Shown: piece by piece, positions 54,821-63,143 of the stretch
Position numbering within the stretch: position 1 is the stretch's first letter
Layout of the letters: each line of letters begins with the position of its first letter
Source of the DNA: Bryobacterales bacterium
GTDB lineage: Bacteria; Acidobacteriota; Terriglobia; Bryobacterales; Bryobacteraceae
NCBI GenBank assembly: GCA_020852175.1
Contig: JADZBH010000005.1
Location: forward strand, 248,001-312,000
Direction of reading: 5' to 3'
Length of the DNA stretch: 64,000 nucleotides
The notes under the pieces: model-generated
Database searches by the model: none
Told to the model about the DNA's origin: nothing
What the model saw: the letters and a program-made list of their open reading frames with translations, nothing else
Made by a program: the position numbers and the translations under genes

Positions 54821-55951
54821 TCAGACACCCGAACGGGCCGGAAAGTTCCCAATCACTTCGCGATAGTATTCCTCATACCGGGGAATAATGTGCCGGGAGT
54901 CGAACCGGGTGCGGGCCGCAAGCTGGGCCGCTTCCGAGAGACGGCGGTGCAGCGCCGGGTCCGTCAGCAACCGCAACGCCCGGGCCGCCTGCGCCTCCGT
55001 ATCGCCCACGGCCTCCAGATAGCCGTCCACGCCGTCGCGGACCAGTTCGGAAACGCCCCCGACGCGCGTGGCCACCGGAGGTACGCCGCAGGCCATGGCC
55101 TCCAGGGCCGCCAGTCCGAACGCCTCGTGTTCGCTCGGCAGCAGCAACACGTCCGCGCCGGGCAGCAACCGCTCGATGTGGTCCTGCTTCCCGCAGAACT
55201 CCACCCGCTGGCTGACGCCCAGTTCGCGCGCCAAACGCTCGCAGGGGCCGCGCTCGGGGCCGTCGCCCACCATCCAAAGCTCGCAATCGACCGTCCGGGC
55301 CACCTCGGCCAGTATGCGAATACAATCCGCTGGCCGTTTCACCGGACGGAAGTTCGAGATGTGGATCAGCCGCGGACGGCGTCCCTCGCCTGAACCGCGC
55401 TCACGAGGGTGGTACAACTCGCAATTCACGAAGTTGTGGATGGTCCGCATCGGCTTTTCAATGCCGAACACCTCGCGTGTACGGTCGTTCAAATACTGGC
55501 TGACCGTGGTGATGCCGTCGGAGGACTCGATGGAGTATTTCGTGATGGCGAAGTAGGAGGGCTCCTGGCCCACCAGCGTAATGTCGGTGCCGTGCAGCGT
55601 GGTGACAAACGGCAGGTTCCGCCGCGCCGCCAGCATCTGGCGGGCGAGCAGCGCCGAAACGGCGTGCGGCAGGGCATAGTGGACGTGCAGCAGGTCCAGT
55701 TCGTAGCGCTCGGCCACCTCGGCCATGCGGCCGGCCAGCGCCAGGCAGTAGGGCGGATAGGCGAACAGGGGGTAGTTGGCGACCTCAACCTCGTGGAAAT
55801 GAATATGCTCGGATTCCACCGGCAGCCGGATGGGATGCGCGTAACTGATGAAGTGAATCTCGTGGCCGCGCAAGGCCAGTTCCAGGCCCAGTTCGGTGGC
55901 CACAATGCCGCTTCCGCCATAGGTGGGGTAACAGGTGATCCCGATTCTCAT
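54821..55951 (-). CDS. bshA: N-acetyl-alpha-D-glucosaminyl L-malate synthase BshA-like
   Basis: 376 residues, GT4 fold. The N-terminus RIGITCYPTYGGSGIVATELG, then LLHVHYALPHAVSALLARQ and TTLHGTDITLVGQ, match BshA, the first enzyme of bacillithiol synthesis, which joins GlcNAc to L-malate. The donor-site E-x7-E is HEAFGLAALEAMACG. An ATG at 55951 with GAGG before it is the start. A PIG-L deacetylase at 63144 could be the next enzyme, but bshC is not in the window. Another GT4 with a different acceptor is the alternative. Confidence 0.8.
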   Translation of the reverse strand: MRIGITCYPTYGGSGIVATELGLELALRGHEIHFISYAHPIRLPVESEHIHFHEVEVANYPLFAYPPYCLALAGRMAEVAERYELDLLHVHYALPHAVSALLARQMLAARRNLPFVTTLHGTDITLVGQEPSYFAITKYSIESSDGITTVSQYLNDRTREVFGIEKPMRTIHNFVNCELYHPRERGSGEGRRPRLIHISNFRPVKRPADCIRILAEVARTVDCELWMVGDGPERGPCERLARELGVSQRVEFCGKQDHIERLLPGADVLLLPSEHEAFGLAALEAMACGVPPVATRVGGVSELVRDGVDGYLEAVGDTEAQAARALRLLTDPALHRRLSEAAQLAARTRFDSRHIIPRYEEYYREVIGNFPARSGV

Positions 55952-55968
55952 CCTCGCCTCGTCAAAGG

Positions 55969-56970
55969 TCATCGCACGGCCGGTTCCCAACGCAACGTGG
56001 CGTAACCGATCGCACCGGCGATGTTTTCCGCTGGGTGTGGGATGCTGCCGCCGCCGAACCAGATGCGCAGCGTGCCATCATTTCCCGGCTCCACATGCGG
56101 GTCGCACACCACTTGAGCCATCCACGGCGCTGTTCCGGCGAAGACGGCGGATTCGCGCACACGCTCCCAGCGCACGCCGTCGGCCGAGCGCGCCAGGCCG
56201 ATCCGGCGCTTTTCGGCATGGTCGCGCCCTGTGTAGAGCATCCACCACCAGCCTTCGGCCTGCCACACCGCCGGTTCGCCCAAGCCGTTTTCGTCGAACG
56301 TTCCAGGGGCGCCCAGTTCCATCACGGGCGATTCGCGCAGTTTCTCCCAGGCGATGCCATCGCGGGAGCGGGCCACGCCCAGCCGCTGCCGCCGCGCGCG
56401 ATCCTCACCCAGGTAAAAGAGATACAGCCAGCCGCCCGCTTGAATCACATAGGGATCGGCGGTGGCGCGTTCGTCCCAGGCCCCGCGCGGGCCGAAGGGA
56501 ACCACGGGCGCGGCCTCCTTGCGCCACGTCCGGCCGTCGCGGGAACGGGCCAGGCCGATCCGGGGTGGCGAACCGGCCTGATACCAGTAGTAGAACTCGT
56601 CGTGGAACCAGAGCGCGGCGCCATTGGCGGCAATATAACTTCCTTCCCAGGTGGCGGCTTCAGGCGACAGCACCTTGCCTTGTTTGGTCCAGGCGATGCC
56701 ATCGGCGGAGGTGGCAAGCCCGGTGTGCCAGGCCGTGCCGTCGAACCCCGAATAGAAGTTGAACCATTGGCCGTCCCGCCACACCAGCGACGGGTTCAGC
56801 GCATCCACCGCGTCGAATTCGCCCGCCGCGCCGCGCCCCAGCACCGGTTCCGGCCGCACCGCGACGCGTGCCTGCACCTGGCGCCGCGCGCCTTCGGGCG
56901 CCGGCAGCGTGAAATCGGCGTAGGGACGGCATCCCGCAAGCAGGGCCGCGGCCAGCAAGATTCGTTTCAT
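55969..56970 (-). CDS. Lipoprotein with GH43/GH130-like five-bladed propeller
   Basis: 333 residues. Lipobox LLAGC with lipidated Cys at 14. The rest shows repeats such as SADGIAWTKQG, SRDGRTWRKEA, SRDGIAWEKLRE and SADGVRWERVRE, each about 45-60 residues, fitting the five-bladed propeller of GH43/GH32/GH130-like families. Whether the catalytic acids are kept is not clear, so a binding function is possible. It overlaps the histidine kinase by 4 bp and precedes bshA by 17 bp. Confidence 0.8.
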   Translation of the reverse strand: MKRILLAAALLAGCRPYADFTLPAPEGARRQVQARVAVRPEPVLGRGAAGEFDAVDALNPSLVWRDGQWFNFYSGFDGTAWHTGLATSADGIAWTKQGKVLSPEAATWEGSYIAANGAALWFHDEFYYWYQAGSPPRIGLARSRDGRTWRKEAAPVVPFGPRGAWDERATADPYVIQAGGWLYLFYLGEDRARRQRLGVARSRDGIAWEKLRESPVMELGAPGTFDENGLGEPAVWQAEGWWWMLYTGRDHAEKRRIGLARSADGVRWERVRESAVFAGTAPWMAQVVCDPHVEPGNDGTLRIWFGGGSIPHPAENIAGAIGYATLRWEPAVR

Positions 56971-58115
56971 TGGGGAATGCGGATGCGCAGCGTGGAGCCA
57001 TTGCCGGGGCGCGATTCCAGGATGAGTCCGCCCTGCAGCGCGTTCACGCGGCGCTTGATGCTCACCGGCCCCAGGCGCAACAGATCCAGCTCCTCCAACG
57101 TGTAGGAACCCGAGAACGGGAAGCCCTGGCCGTTGTCCGCCACGGTGAGCAGCAACTCATGGTCGCGCTGCTCCAGCGTCACCTGGATCTCCGCGGCCTT
57201 GGCGTGCTTCCAGACGTTATGCAGCGCCTCGCGGGTCATTTGCAGCATCTCGCTGGTGAGCTCGGACTCCACGGTGGAGATGTTTCCCTGCATCTTCAGC
57301 GTGGAGGTAATGCCGTTGTCCTTTTCAAACAACTCCACCAGGCGCTCCATCGCCGAGGCCAGGTTCTCCTCGACGGTGGTGGCGGCGCGTATCGTGTGGA
57401 TGAACTCGCGCGCCTCGGTCACCTGCTTTTTCCAAACCTCCTGCAACTGCGCCAGCTCGGTCTGCGCCTCGGCTGGCTTCTTTTCCATGATGCGGCGCAG
57501 CACCTCGAGACGGACATTGAGGCTCATGAACATTTGCAGAGGGCCGTCATGGAAGTCGTCGGCGATGCGTGCACGTTCCTGAAAGCGGACGTTCTCCGCG
57601 CTCGAACGGTACATCACGGCCTGGCGCGAGGTCTGGAAGAGACGGTCTTCGATCACCTGCTTCTGCCACAGGGCGAAGGCCGCCACCAGGGACGTCACCA
57701 CCAGGCCGGGCAGCGCCTCGCGCGCGGCAGGCGGCGATACCAGCAGGAAATAGGCGATGCAGGTGCCAAACACGGCCAGAAGTTGCTGCCAGTGGTGCAG
57801 CAGCAGCACGGTGAGGGCCAGGAAGCAGAACTGGTGAAGGATGATCCAAAGGTTGCCGTTGGCGACGAGGGTCACCGACACCAGGTAGGCGAAGGTGTCC
57901 ACGACGAGCGCCGCCGTGGTGCCGGCCGGTCGTTGCAGGAAACGCAGCAGCAGTACCGCGGCGCTGAAAACCAGGTAGAGGCTGGCGGCCACGCGGGCCA
58001 GCGGCGGCGCGTCGTGCACGCTGGCCAGGGCCACCATGCCGACGGCGAACAGCACACGGGTGATGGCGCTCGACCGGCGCCATAGCAAGGGGACGAAAAC
58101 GTGTTCTCCAGCCAA
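56967..58115 (-). CDS. Membrane sensor histidine kinase (HisKA_3/NarL-type)
   Basis: 382 residues. Five or six membrane helices in residues 15-150 form the sensor. The dimerisation domain has the phosphorylated His189 in ARIADDFHDGPLQ. The ATPase domain has TREALHNVWKHAKAAEIQV (N box) and VADNGQGFPFSG (G1), and ends SRPGNGSTLRIRIPQ. No response regulator is adjacent, so this is an orphan kinase. It is translationally coupled (ATGA) to the propeller lipoprotein gene, which may be a sensing accessory. Confidence 0.92.
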   Translation of the reverse strand: MAGEHVFVPLLWRRSSAITRVLFAVGMVALASVHDAPPLARVAASLYLVFSAAVLLLRFLQRPAGTTAALVVDTFAYLVSVTLVANGNLWIILHQFCFLALTVLLLHHWQQLLAVFGTCIAYFLLVSPPAAREALPGLVVTSLVAAFALWQKQVIEDRLFQTSRQAVMYRSSAENVRFQERARIADDFHDGPLQMFMSLNVRLEVLRRIMEKKPAEAQTELAQLQEVWKKQVTEAREFIHTIRAATTVEENLASAMERLVELFEKDNGITSTLKMQGNISTVESELTSEMLQMTREALHNVWKHAKAAEIQVTLEQRDHELLLTVADNGQGFPFSGSYTLEELDLLRLGPVSIKRRVNALQGGLILESRPGNGSTLRIRIPQ

Positions 58116-58145
58116 AACTCGCCTTTCCCGCGCCCGCTCCAGCCT

Positions 58146-58679
58146 TTACCGCCGGTAAAGATACAGCGTGTGCGAGCGGCCCTCTCCGTCGTCGGGAATG
58201 TCTTCGATTTTTTCCGGCTGCCAGTTCTTGAAGGGAAAATCGTGACTCACGATCCGCGTGCCCTTCCTGAGCTGTTTCTCGAGAATCGGCGTCAACTTCT
58301 CGGTAGCGCTAGGTAGAAGATATACGGTCAGCAGGTCAGCCGGACTGTAGTCCTGGGTTAGCACGTCGCCGTGAACGATGCGCGCCTTTCCCTCCAGCCC
58401 GAGCCGCTTGATGCGCTCGGCACTCTGTTTGTAGAGGTCGTCGTCCAGTTCCACGCCCGTCGCATCGGCCTTGAATTTTTCGGCGGCCATGATCACCAGG
58501 CGGCCGTCGCCCGAGCCCAGGTCGAACATCTTCTCCCCGGCTTTCAGACTCCCCAGTTGGAGCATCCGTTCGACAATCGTCTCCGGCGTGGGGTAGTACG
58601 GAGCAAGTTTTTTCTCTTCCTTTACCTGGGCGAAACCCAGTGCGGGAACCAGGGCGACAAGTGCGCGGCGAGTGATCAT
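58146..58679 (-). CDS. Methyltransferase-like protein with signal peptide
   Basis: 177 residues. A class I SAM-binding fold is clear: KMFDLGSGDGRLVIMAAEKF, ATGVELDDDLYKQSA and RIVHGDVLTQDY. Yet the protein begins with a signal-like stretch (MITRRALVALVPALGFAQ), which would place it in the periplasm where SAM is absent. The peptide could instead be an uncleaved anchor facing inward. Homologues with and without this leader occur. It lies 30 bp before the histidine kinase gene. Confidence 0.8.
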   Translation of the reverse strand: MITRRALVALVPALGFAQVKEEKKLAPYYPTPETIVERMLQLGSLKAGEKMFDLGSGDGRLVIMAAEKFKADATGVELDDDLYKQSAERIKRLGLEGKARIVHGDVLTQDYSPADLLTVYLLPSATEKLTPILEKQLRKGTRIVSHDFPFKNWQPEKIEDIPDDGEGRSHTLYLYRR

Positions 58680-58724
58680 GGTTTACCCCCTGCTCCAGTG
58701 TACTGTGCCCGGATGGGCGCTTCG

Positions 58725-60641
58725 TCAAGGCCGTAAGTATAACGTAACACGGTTGCTTTCGCTTCCGGCGGCCTCTATGTACAACTCGGCCGGTCCAGCG
58801 TTCACCACCACGGGCAACTCGACTTCAACCAGGTAGAAACCGATGTAGCCGGGGGCAAGGGTAGCGCGGGTGGCCCTCAGCGCGGTGCGGTCCAGGTAGA
58901 CCGTCACCGGGGCGGTGACACGCGGCAAACCCTCGACGGGAGCAGCCAGGCCGGTGGGCCAATCCGGTGACACCCGGCCAAGCCCGGTACAAAGTATTTG
59001 AATCCGTCCGCCGCCGTTGGCTTGCGTCTGAGCATCGAGCAGGAGGCCGCGGTCCGCATCGAGGACCATAGGCGTGCCGTCACGGTCAACGAAGATGGCG
59101 GGCGACAGCGGACGCAGGGGCAGAGCCAGGCGGCGGCCGCCCGGAGTGCCATCGGCGAGATGTAACGACAGGGTCGAGCCGCTGGCCTCGAAGGGTACCT
59201 GGATTTGCGATTCCGACTCTGTGGCGGCGAGCACGGGCACCTCGGTTTCACCCATCCGGGCCGAGGCGACGCGGCGGCCAAGCACGCTCAATAAGGAACC
59301 GGGGGCGGCGGCGCGGAAGCTGAAATCGGCGGCGTTCACCACGCGAGGGTCGGCCAGACGGTGGGGCGCCAGCGTGCGGAACACGCCGTGGCCAGCCAGC
59401 GCGGCATACAACTGATTGCCGTCGCCATCCAGCATTACATCCTGGACCGGGGCGCGCGGCAGTCCGTTGTCGATCCGCTCCCATCGCGTGGCCGGACTGG
59501 CGTTCCGCAAGTTGGTGACGGTCAGAAACAAGCCTGATTCCGTTGCCACGTAGATGGTTCCGGTGGCGAGGTCGGCCGCGACGCCGTGAGCCGCTCCGGG
59601 GGGCAGGTTGGCGCTCAGGTCGTCCCAGAAAAGTCCGGCGTTGGTGGTGCGAAGCAGCCGCACGCCGTTTGCCGAGGCGGGCGCAACGGCCGCCAGGGCG
59701 ATCTGCGGCTCGCGAGGATCGACATACAGAGATTCCACCCGGCCGTTTTCGGCGAAGCGGAACTCGCGCCAGGTGAGGCCCTCGTCGCTCGAACTGAACA
59801 GGCGTCCGTCGGCTGTGCCGGCGTAGAGATAGGTTCCAACGCGCATCGCCCGCGACGGCGCGGAAGCGGTAGCGCTGGCAATGCCGGAGGCGAGGTTGCG
59901 CTCGGCCGCCAGCCGCGCGCTTTCCAAAGGCCGCCATCCGGTACGCTCCCCGGGCGCCCATTCGGCCTCTTCGCCGGTGGTGAACGCCAGCGCCAGCCCC
60001 CGGCCGCGTTCCGGTGTCTGCAACAGGCGGAGGGCGGGCAGGTTGGGCAATAAAGCGTTCAGACTGTCCCAGGTTAGGCCGCCATCGAGGGAGCGCCACA
60101 CGCCGCGGATGTTGGCCACAGCGATGTCGTCTGGATTGGCGGGCGAGATGGCCAGGTCCGTGAGCGGCCCGCCCAGGATGGAGAACTTCGCGAATTGCGT
60201 CAGATTGCGCCAGGTGCGTCCCTCGTCCTCGCTGCTCCAAACGTAGGCCCCGGCTGCGTACAACCGGGGGCCGGCCGCCTGCACATGAGCTCCGGGTTCG
60301 GGCAGCGCGCTGGCTTCCGCCTCAACGCGGGAGGGCGGGGCCAAGGCCGCACTTTTCCAGGATTCGAAATCGGCGGTTTCCCAGGTTTGCCCGGCGGCGG
60401 TGAGGACGGCCAGACGGTCACCCATGGAGGAATACCAGACACGATTCACCGGGCCGCTCGCCAACCCGGCCACGGCCGGACCGGTGATGCTGAGGTTCCC
60501 AAACTGCCGCCAGTCGAGCCGGGCGCCGGCGCCCTCCTGGGCGGAAAGCACACCCGCGGGGACAAGCAGCGGCAGCGGCGCAAGCGCCAGAAGCCCCGCG
60601 CGACGCGCCCAATTGGCCCAAGTTGTGGCACCGGGACACAT
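58725..60641 (-). CDS. Secreted Asp-box propeller with Solibacter-type C-terminal domain
   Basis: 638 residues from the ATG at 60641. Signal peptide, then a beta-propeller with several Asp boxes: SSEDEGRTWRNL, SLDGGLTWDSL, SSSDEGLTWREF and TTNAGLFWDDL. The last roughly 210 residues form a TIGR03437-type module (RVVNAADFSFRAAAPGSLLSVLG, APGYIGFYLVEVELPV). Asp-box propellers include sialidases and sortilin-like proteins, but no sialidase catalytic residues are evident, so it is probably a binding or surface protein. GTG at 60650 is the alternative start. Confidence 0.88.
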   Translation of the reverse strand: MCPGATTWANWARRAGLLALAPLPLLVPAGVLSAQEGAGARLDWRQFGNLSITGPAVAGLASGPVNRVWYSSMGDRLAVLTAAGQTWETADFESWKSAALAPPSRVEAEASALPEPGAHVQAAGPRLYAAGAYVWSSEDEGRTWRNLTQFAKFSILGGPLTDLAISPANPDDIAVANIRGVWRSLDGGLTWDSLNALLPNLPALRLLQTPERGRGLALAFTTGEEAEWAPGERTGWRPLESARLAAERNLASGIASATASAPSRAMRVGTYLYAGTADGRLFSSSDEGLTWREFRFAENGRVESLYVDPREPQIALAAVAPASANGVRLLRTTNAGLFWDDLSANLPPGAAHGVAADLATGTIYVATESGLFLTVTNLRNASPATRWERIDNGLPRAPVQDVMLDGDGNQLYAALAGHGVFRTLAPHRLADPRVVNAADFSFRAAAPGSLLSVLGRRVASARMGETEVPVLAATESESQIQVPFEASGSTLSLHLADGTPGGRRLALPLRPLSPAIFVDRDGTPMVLDADRGLLLDAQTQANGGGRIQILCTGLGRVSPDWPTGLAAPVEGLPRVTAPVTVYLDRTALRATRATLAPGYIGFYLVEVELPVVVNAGPAELYIEAAGSESNRVTLYLRP

Positions 60642-60652
60642 GCTATGCACCC

Positions 60653-60658
60653 ATTCTA
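60653..60658 (-). promoter_or_regulatory. -10-like TAGAAT of the propeller gene
   Basis: On the minus strand TAGAAT ends 12 bases before the ATG at 60641 (3 before the alternative GTG), which argues for the ATG. Confidence 0.4.
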
Positions 60659-60769
60659 CCCTTTCAATCCCTTTTCTCTATCGGATGTTGGCAGGGAAAA
60701 CTATTGATTCGATGCGATCTTGCCGATAGATTCCCGACTAGGCCTTCTAGTTGCTTGCACGTTTGATGG

Positions 60770-60775
60770 TAGACT
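60770..60775 (+). promoter_or_regulatory. -10-like TAGACT of the FecR gene
   Basis: TAGACT ends 12 bases before the ATG at 60787 and only 3 before the ATG at 60778, which supports the later start. No Shine-Dalgarno. Confidence 0.35.
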
Positions 60776-60786
60776 GAATGTTCCGT

Positions 60787-61638
60787 ATGAGCACCTTGCG
60801 TCCGGCGGTTGGGTGGCTGCTGGTGGCAGCGACGCTCGCCGTGTGCTCCGCGCAAACCCCGCTTCAACAAATTCAACCACTTCCGCCTGACGTACACTAC
60901 GATCCTTCCTTCACCGGCCTGAATGAGAGTGCCGCCAAGGTGCAGTCCATCTCCGGACAGGTTTCGGTGCTGCGCGGTTCGCAGCCCTGGGTGTTGAACG
61001 TGGGTGACTTCGTACAGCAAAAGCAGGTGGTCCTGAGCGGTCCTGACGGGTTCGCGGTCTTCCAGGTTTCCGACGGCAGCACGTTCGAGGTGTTTCCGAA
61101 TTCGCGCGTCACCTTCCGGAACAATCCCGGCGCCTGGAGCGATCTGCTCGACCTGTGGCTGGGGAGGGTGAAGGTGTACATCCGGCGCTTCGGCGGACAG
61201 CCGAACCCGGCGCGCATCTACACGCCGACGGCGGTGATTTCCGTGCGCGGCACGGTGTTCGATGTCGCCCTGGAGGATGAAGACACTACTTATGTAGGCG
61301 TCGAGGAGGGCCAGGTGGGCGTTCGTCATCGCCTGATCCCCTCCGATTCGATGAAAATCGTGAATCCGGGCGAATCGGTACGCGTGTACAAGAACACTCC
61401 GTTGGCCAAATCCCGCATCGATAAGGGAGCCGTGGCACACCGCGCGGCAAATGCTTTGGCCGAAGCCTTCTACACGATCATGATGCGCGGTCCTCGCCCT
61501 GGTTCCGGCGGGGGCGTCCCTGGCGGAGGCGGTTCGCCATTGCCGGGAGATACGGGCGCCGAACCGCCGCCACCGCCGCCACCCCCACCCGGCGATGCAG
61601 GCGCGTCCGCTCCGCCGCCGCCACCTCCTGGCGTCTAA
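60787..61638 (+). CDS. Secreted FecR-domain protein with proline-rich tail
   Basis: 283 residues. Signal peptide MSTLRPAVGWLLVAATLAVCSAQ. A FecR domain (about 50-200) has SISGQVSVLRGSQPWVLNVGD, VFQVSDGSTFEVFPNSRVTF and ARIYTPTAVISVRGTVFDV. The final 60 residues are Gly- and Pro-rich, with runs of seven to nine prolines. There is no membrane anchor and no adjacent sigma or TonB receptor gene, so it is not a classical anti-sigma FecR. A structural or scaffold role is inference. Confidence 0.85.
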   Translation: MSTLRPAVGWLLVAATLAVCSAQTPLQQIQPLPPDVHYDPSFTGLNESAAKVQSISGQVSVLRGSQPWVLNVGDFVQQKQVVLSGPDGFAVFQVSDGSTFEVFPNSRVTFRNNPGAWSDLLDLWLGRVKVYIRRFGGQPNPARIYTPTAVISVRGTVFDVALEDEDTTYVGVEEGQVGVRHRLIPSDSMKIVNPGESVRVYKNTPLAKSRIDKGAVAHRAANALAEAFYTIMMRGPRPGSGGGVPGGGGSPLPGDTGAEPPPPPPPPPGDAGASAPPPPPPGV

Positions 61639-61734
61639 CCTGCCGCTGGCGTGTCTCCAGGCGTAACCCATTTCGCACAACCCTCGCCCGTCTGTGAGAG
61701 TGTCCCGTGCGACACTACGGAATAGGTGTCAGGG

Positions 61735-62349
61735 ATGAAGCATTTATTAACCCTCGTGTTGGCGGCCGGCGTGGCGGCCTGGCCCCAACAGCCAGCGGCC
61801 AACGCTCCTGCTCCGCCCGTGGCGAACGAAGGTGTCACCACCGAGTGGAACATTCAAAAAACCATTCACGCCGTCGGTACGCAGGCCAGCCGGCTGCTTC
61901 CTCTTCTGGATGAACTGAAACCGGAGGAATGGGTGAGCCAGGGCGCTCCCGATGCCTACATCGGGCAGTTGCGCGACCTGCGTGCGGAGTTGGGCTACGC
62001 CGCCCGCACGGCCAAGGAACTGCAACGCGACGCTTCGGACCTGGGAAAGGCGTTCGAGCTATTCATGCGCCTGGACGCCTGCCGCAGCATGTTCCGTTCC
62101 ATCGCCCAAGGCGTGCGAACCTACCAGAATCCAGCGCTGGCGGATCTTTTGGAGTCGGTGGAGCTGGAAGGAGACGGTCCTCGCGCGGGGTTGAGGAATT
62201 ATCTGGTGGAACTGGCCACGATGAAAGAGCGTGAGATGAAGATCATCGACCAGGAGGCGCAGCGATGCCGCGGGATGCTGATCCGGCAATCGCCGTCGCG
62301 CCCCGCGCCCCGGCCGAAGGCTCCGGCGCCCCAGGGAGCGAAGCCATGA
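61735..62349 (+). CDS. Secreted helical protein, unknown
   Basis: 204 residues. Signal peptide MKHLLTLVLAAGVAAWPQQ. The mature part is mainly helical (WNIQKTIHAVGTQASRLLPLL, QLRDLRAELGYAARTAKEL) and ends in a Pro/Ala-rich tail. No family recognised. It overlaps the next gene by 4 bp (ATGA), so the two are translationally coupled. The upstream ATG at 61726 is an alternative start. It follows the FecR gene by 96 bp. Confidence 0.7.
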   Translation: MKHLLTLVLAAGVAAWPQQPAANAPAPPVANEGVTTEWNIQKTIHAVGTQASRLLPLLDELKPEEWVSQGAPDAYIGQLRDLRAELGYAARTAKELQRDASDLGKAFELFMRLDACRSMFRSIAQGVRTYQNPALADLLESVELEGDGPRAGLRNYLVELATMKEREMKIIDQEAQRCRGMLIRQSPSRPAPRPKAPAPQGAKP

Positions 62350-62546
62350 ATGACTCCAAGTTTGCCTGCTCGATTTGCAACGAGCCGTCGAGCGAGATCT
62401 GCCATAGCTGTACGAAGGACACCTGCCAGAACCATCTGTGCGCGCGCTGCCAGCGCTGCTCGGACTGCTGCTCCTGCGAGGTGCCGCTCGATGAAACGGC
62501 GGAGCCGGCCCATGGCGTCAGCGCCGTATCATCCCATTCGAACTAG
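62346..62546 (+). CDS. Cysteine-rich mini-protein (11 Cys), probable zinc binder
   Basis: 66 residues. Eleven cysteines at 8, 11, 19, 22, 27, 32, 35, 38, 41, 42 and 44 are arranged largely as CxxC pairs (CSIC, CHSC, CARC, CSDCC). His20 and His30 lie among them. This looks like a compact zinc-binding or B-box-like fold. No signal peptide, though the coupled gene upstream has one. It shares a CTAG stop with the convergent M15-like gene. Function unknown. Confidence 0.65.
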   Translation: MNDSKFACSICNEPSSEICHSCTKDTCQNHLCARCQRCSDCCSCEVPLDETAEPAHGVSAVSSHSN

Positions 62547-63109
62547 CCTTTCCAGACAGGCCGCTTTCCCGAGTGCGCCTCCGCCGGCGTAAGTCCGGCC
62601 GGCTCCACATGCGTGGGGTCCCAGCCCGGGCGGATCCTGGCGGCGAAGTTTCGCTCCGCGACCGCTTTTTCCACGGTTTGCCTCTGCCGCGCGGGCAGTC
62701 CCCAGGGCAGTCCGGTCCGCAAGTCCTGCGCCCGCGCCTCGGCCGCCAGTCGCAGCAGGTAGGAAGTTGAAGGAGATAGAGGCGCGTCGTCGTCCAGCAG
62801 GTCCACGGCGAGAGCTTCCTTTTCACCCTCCGCGCCGGTGACGTTGTGAAAACCGAACCTTACCTGGGAGCGGCCCGACCGGTAGGCCCGAAGCTGTTCC
62901 GCCAGAGGGCGGTAGGCCTCCTGAATCCGGGGGCGAATGCCGGCGGATTCCAACGCCTCGATCACGCGGCGGATGCGCACGGCAAAGGCCGGGTAGAGTT
63001 CGGCCAGCTTTTCTTCGTTCCTCCGCAGGCGGTCCAGTTCCTTCATCAGGCTCTGGGGTACCAGCGGCCCTGGCGCCGCACGGCGCAGGGGGCGGTCCAA
63101 GTGATTCAC
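62543..63109 (-). CDS. M15-like (VanY/endolysin-type) peptidase domain protein
   Basis: 188 residues. The zinc-peptidase pattern is visible: RIQEAYRPLAEQLRAYRSG, then the His in VRFGFHNVTG, the Asp in EALAVDLLDDD and the His in GWDPTHVEP. M15 enzymes cleave D-Ala or L-Ala/D-Glu bonds of peptidoglycan. No signal peptide is seen, and the first 21 residues may not be translated (Met22 is a second start). Probably a cell-wall or lysin-type enzyme. Confidence 0.75.
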   Translation of the reverse strand: MNHLDRPLRRAAPGPLVPQSLMKELDRLRRNEEKLAELYPAFAVRIRRVIEALESAGIRPRIQEAYRPLAEQLRAYRSGRSQVRFGFHNVTGAEGEKEALAVDLLDDDAPLSPSTSYLLRLAAEARAQDLRTGLPWGLPARQRQTVEKAVAERNFAARIRPGWDPTHVEPAGLTPAEAHSGKRPVWKG

Positions 63110-63143
63110 GGAGGAAGAGATGAATTTCGCGCCGGGCCGGTGA

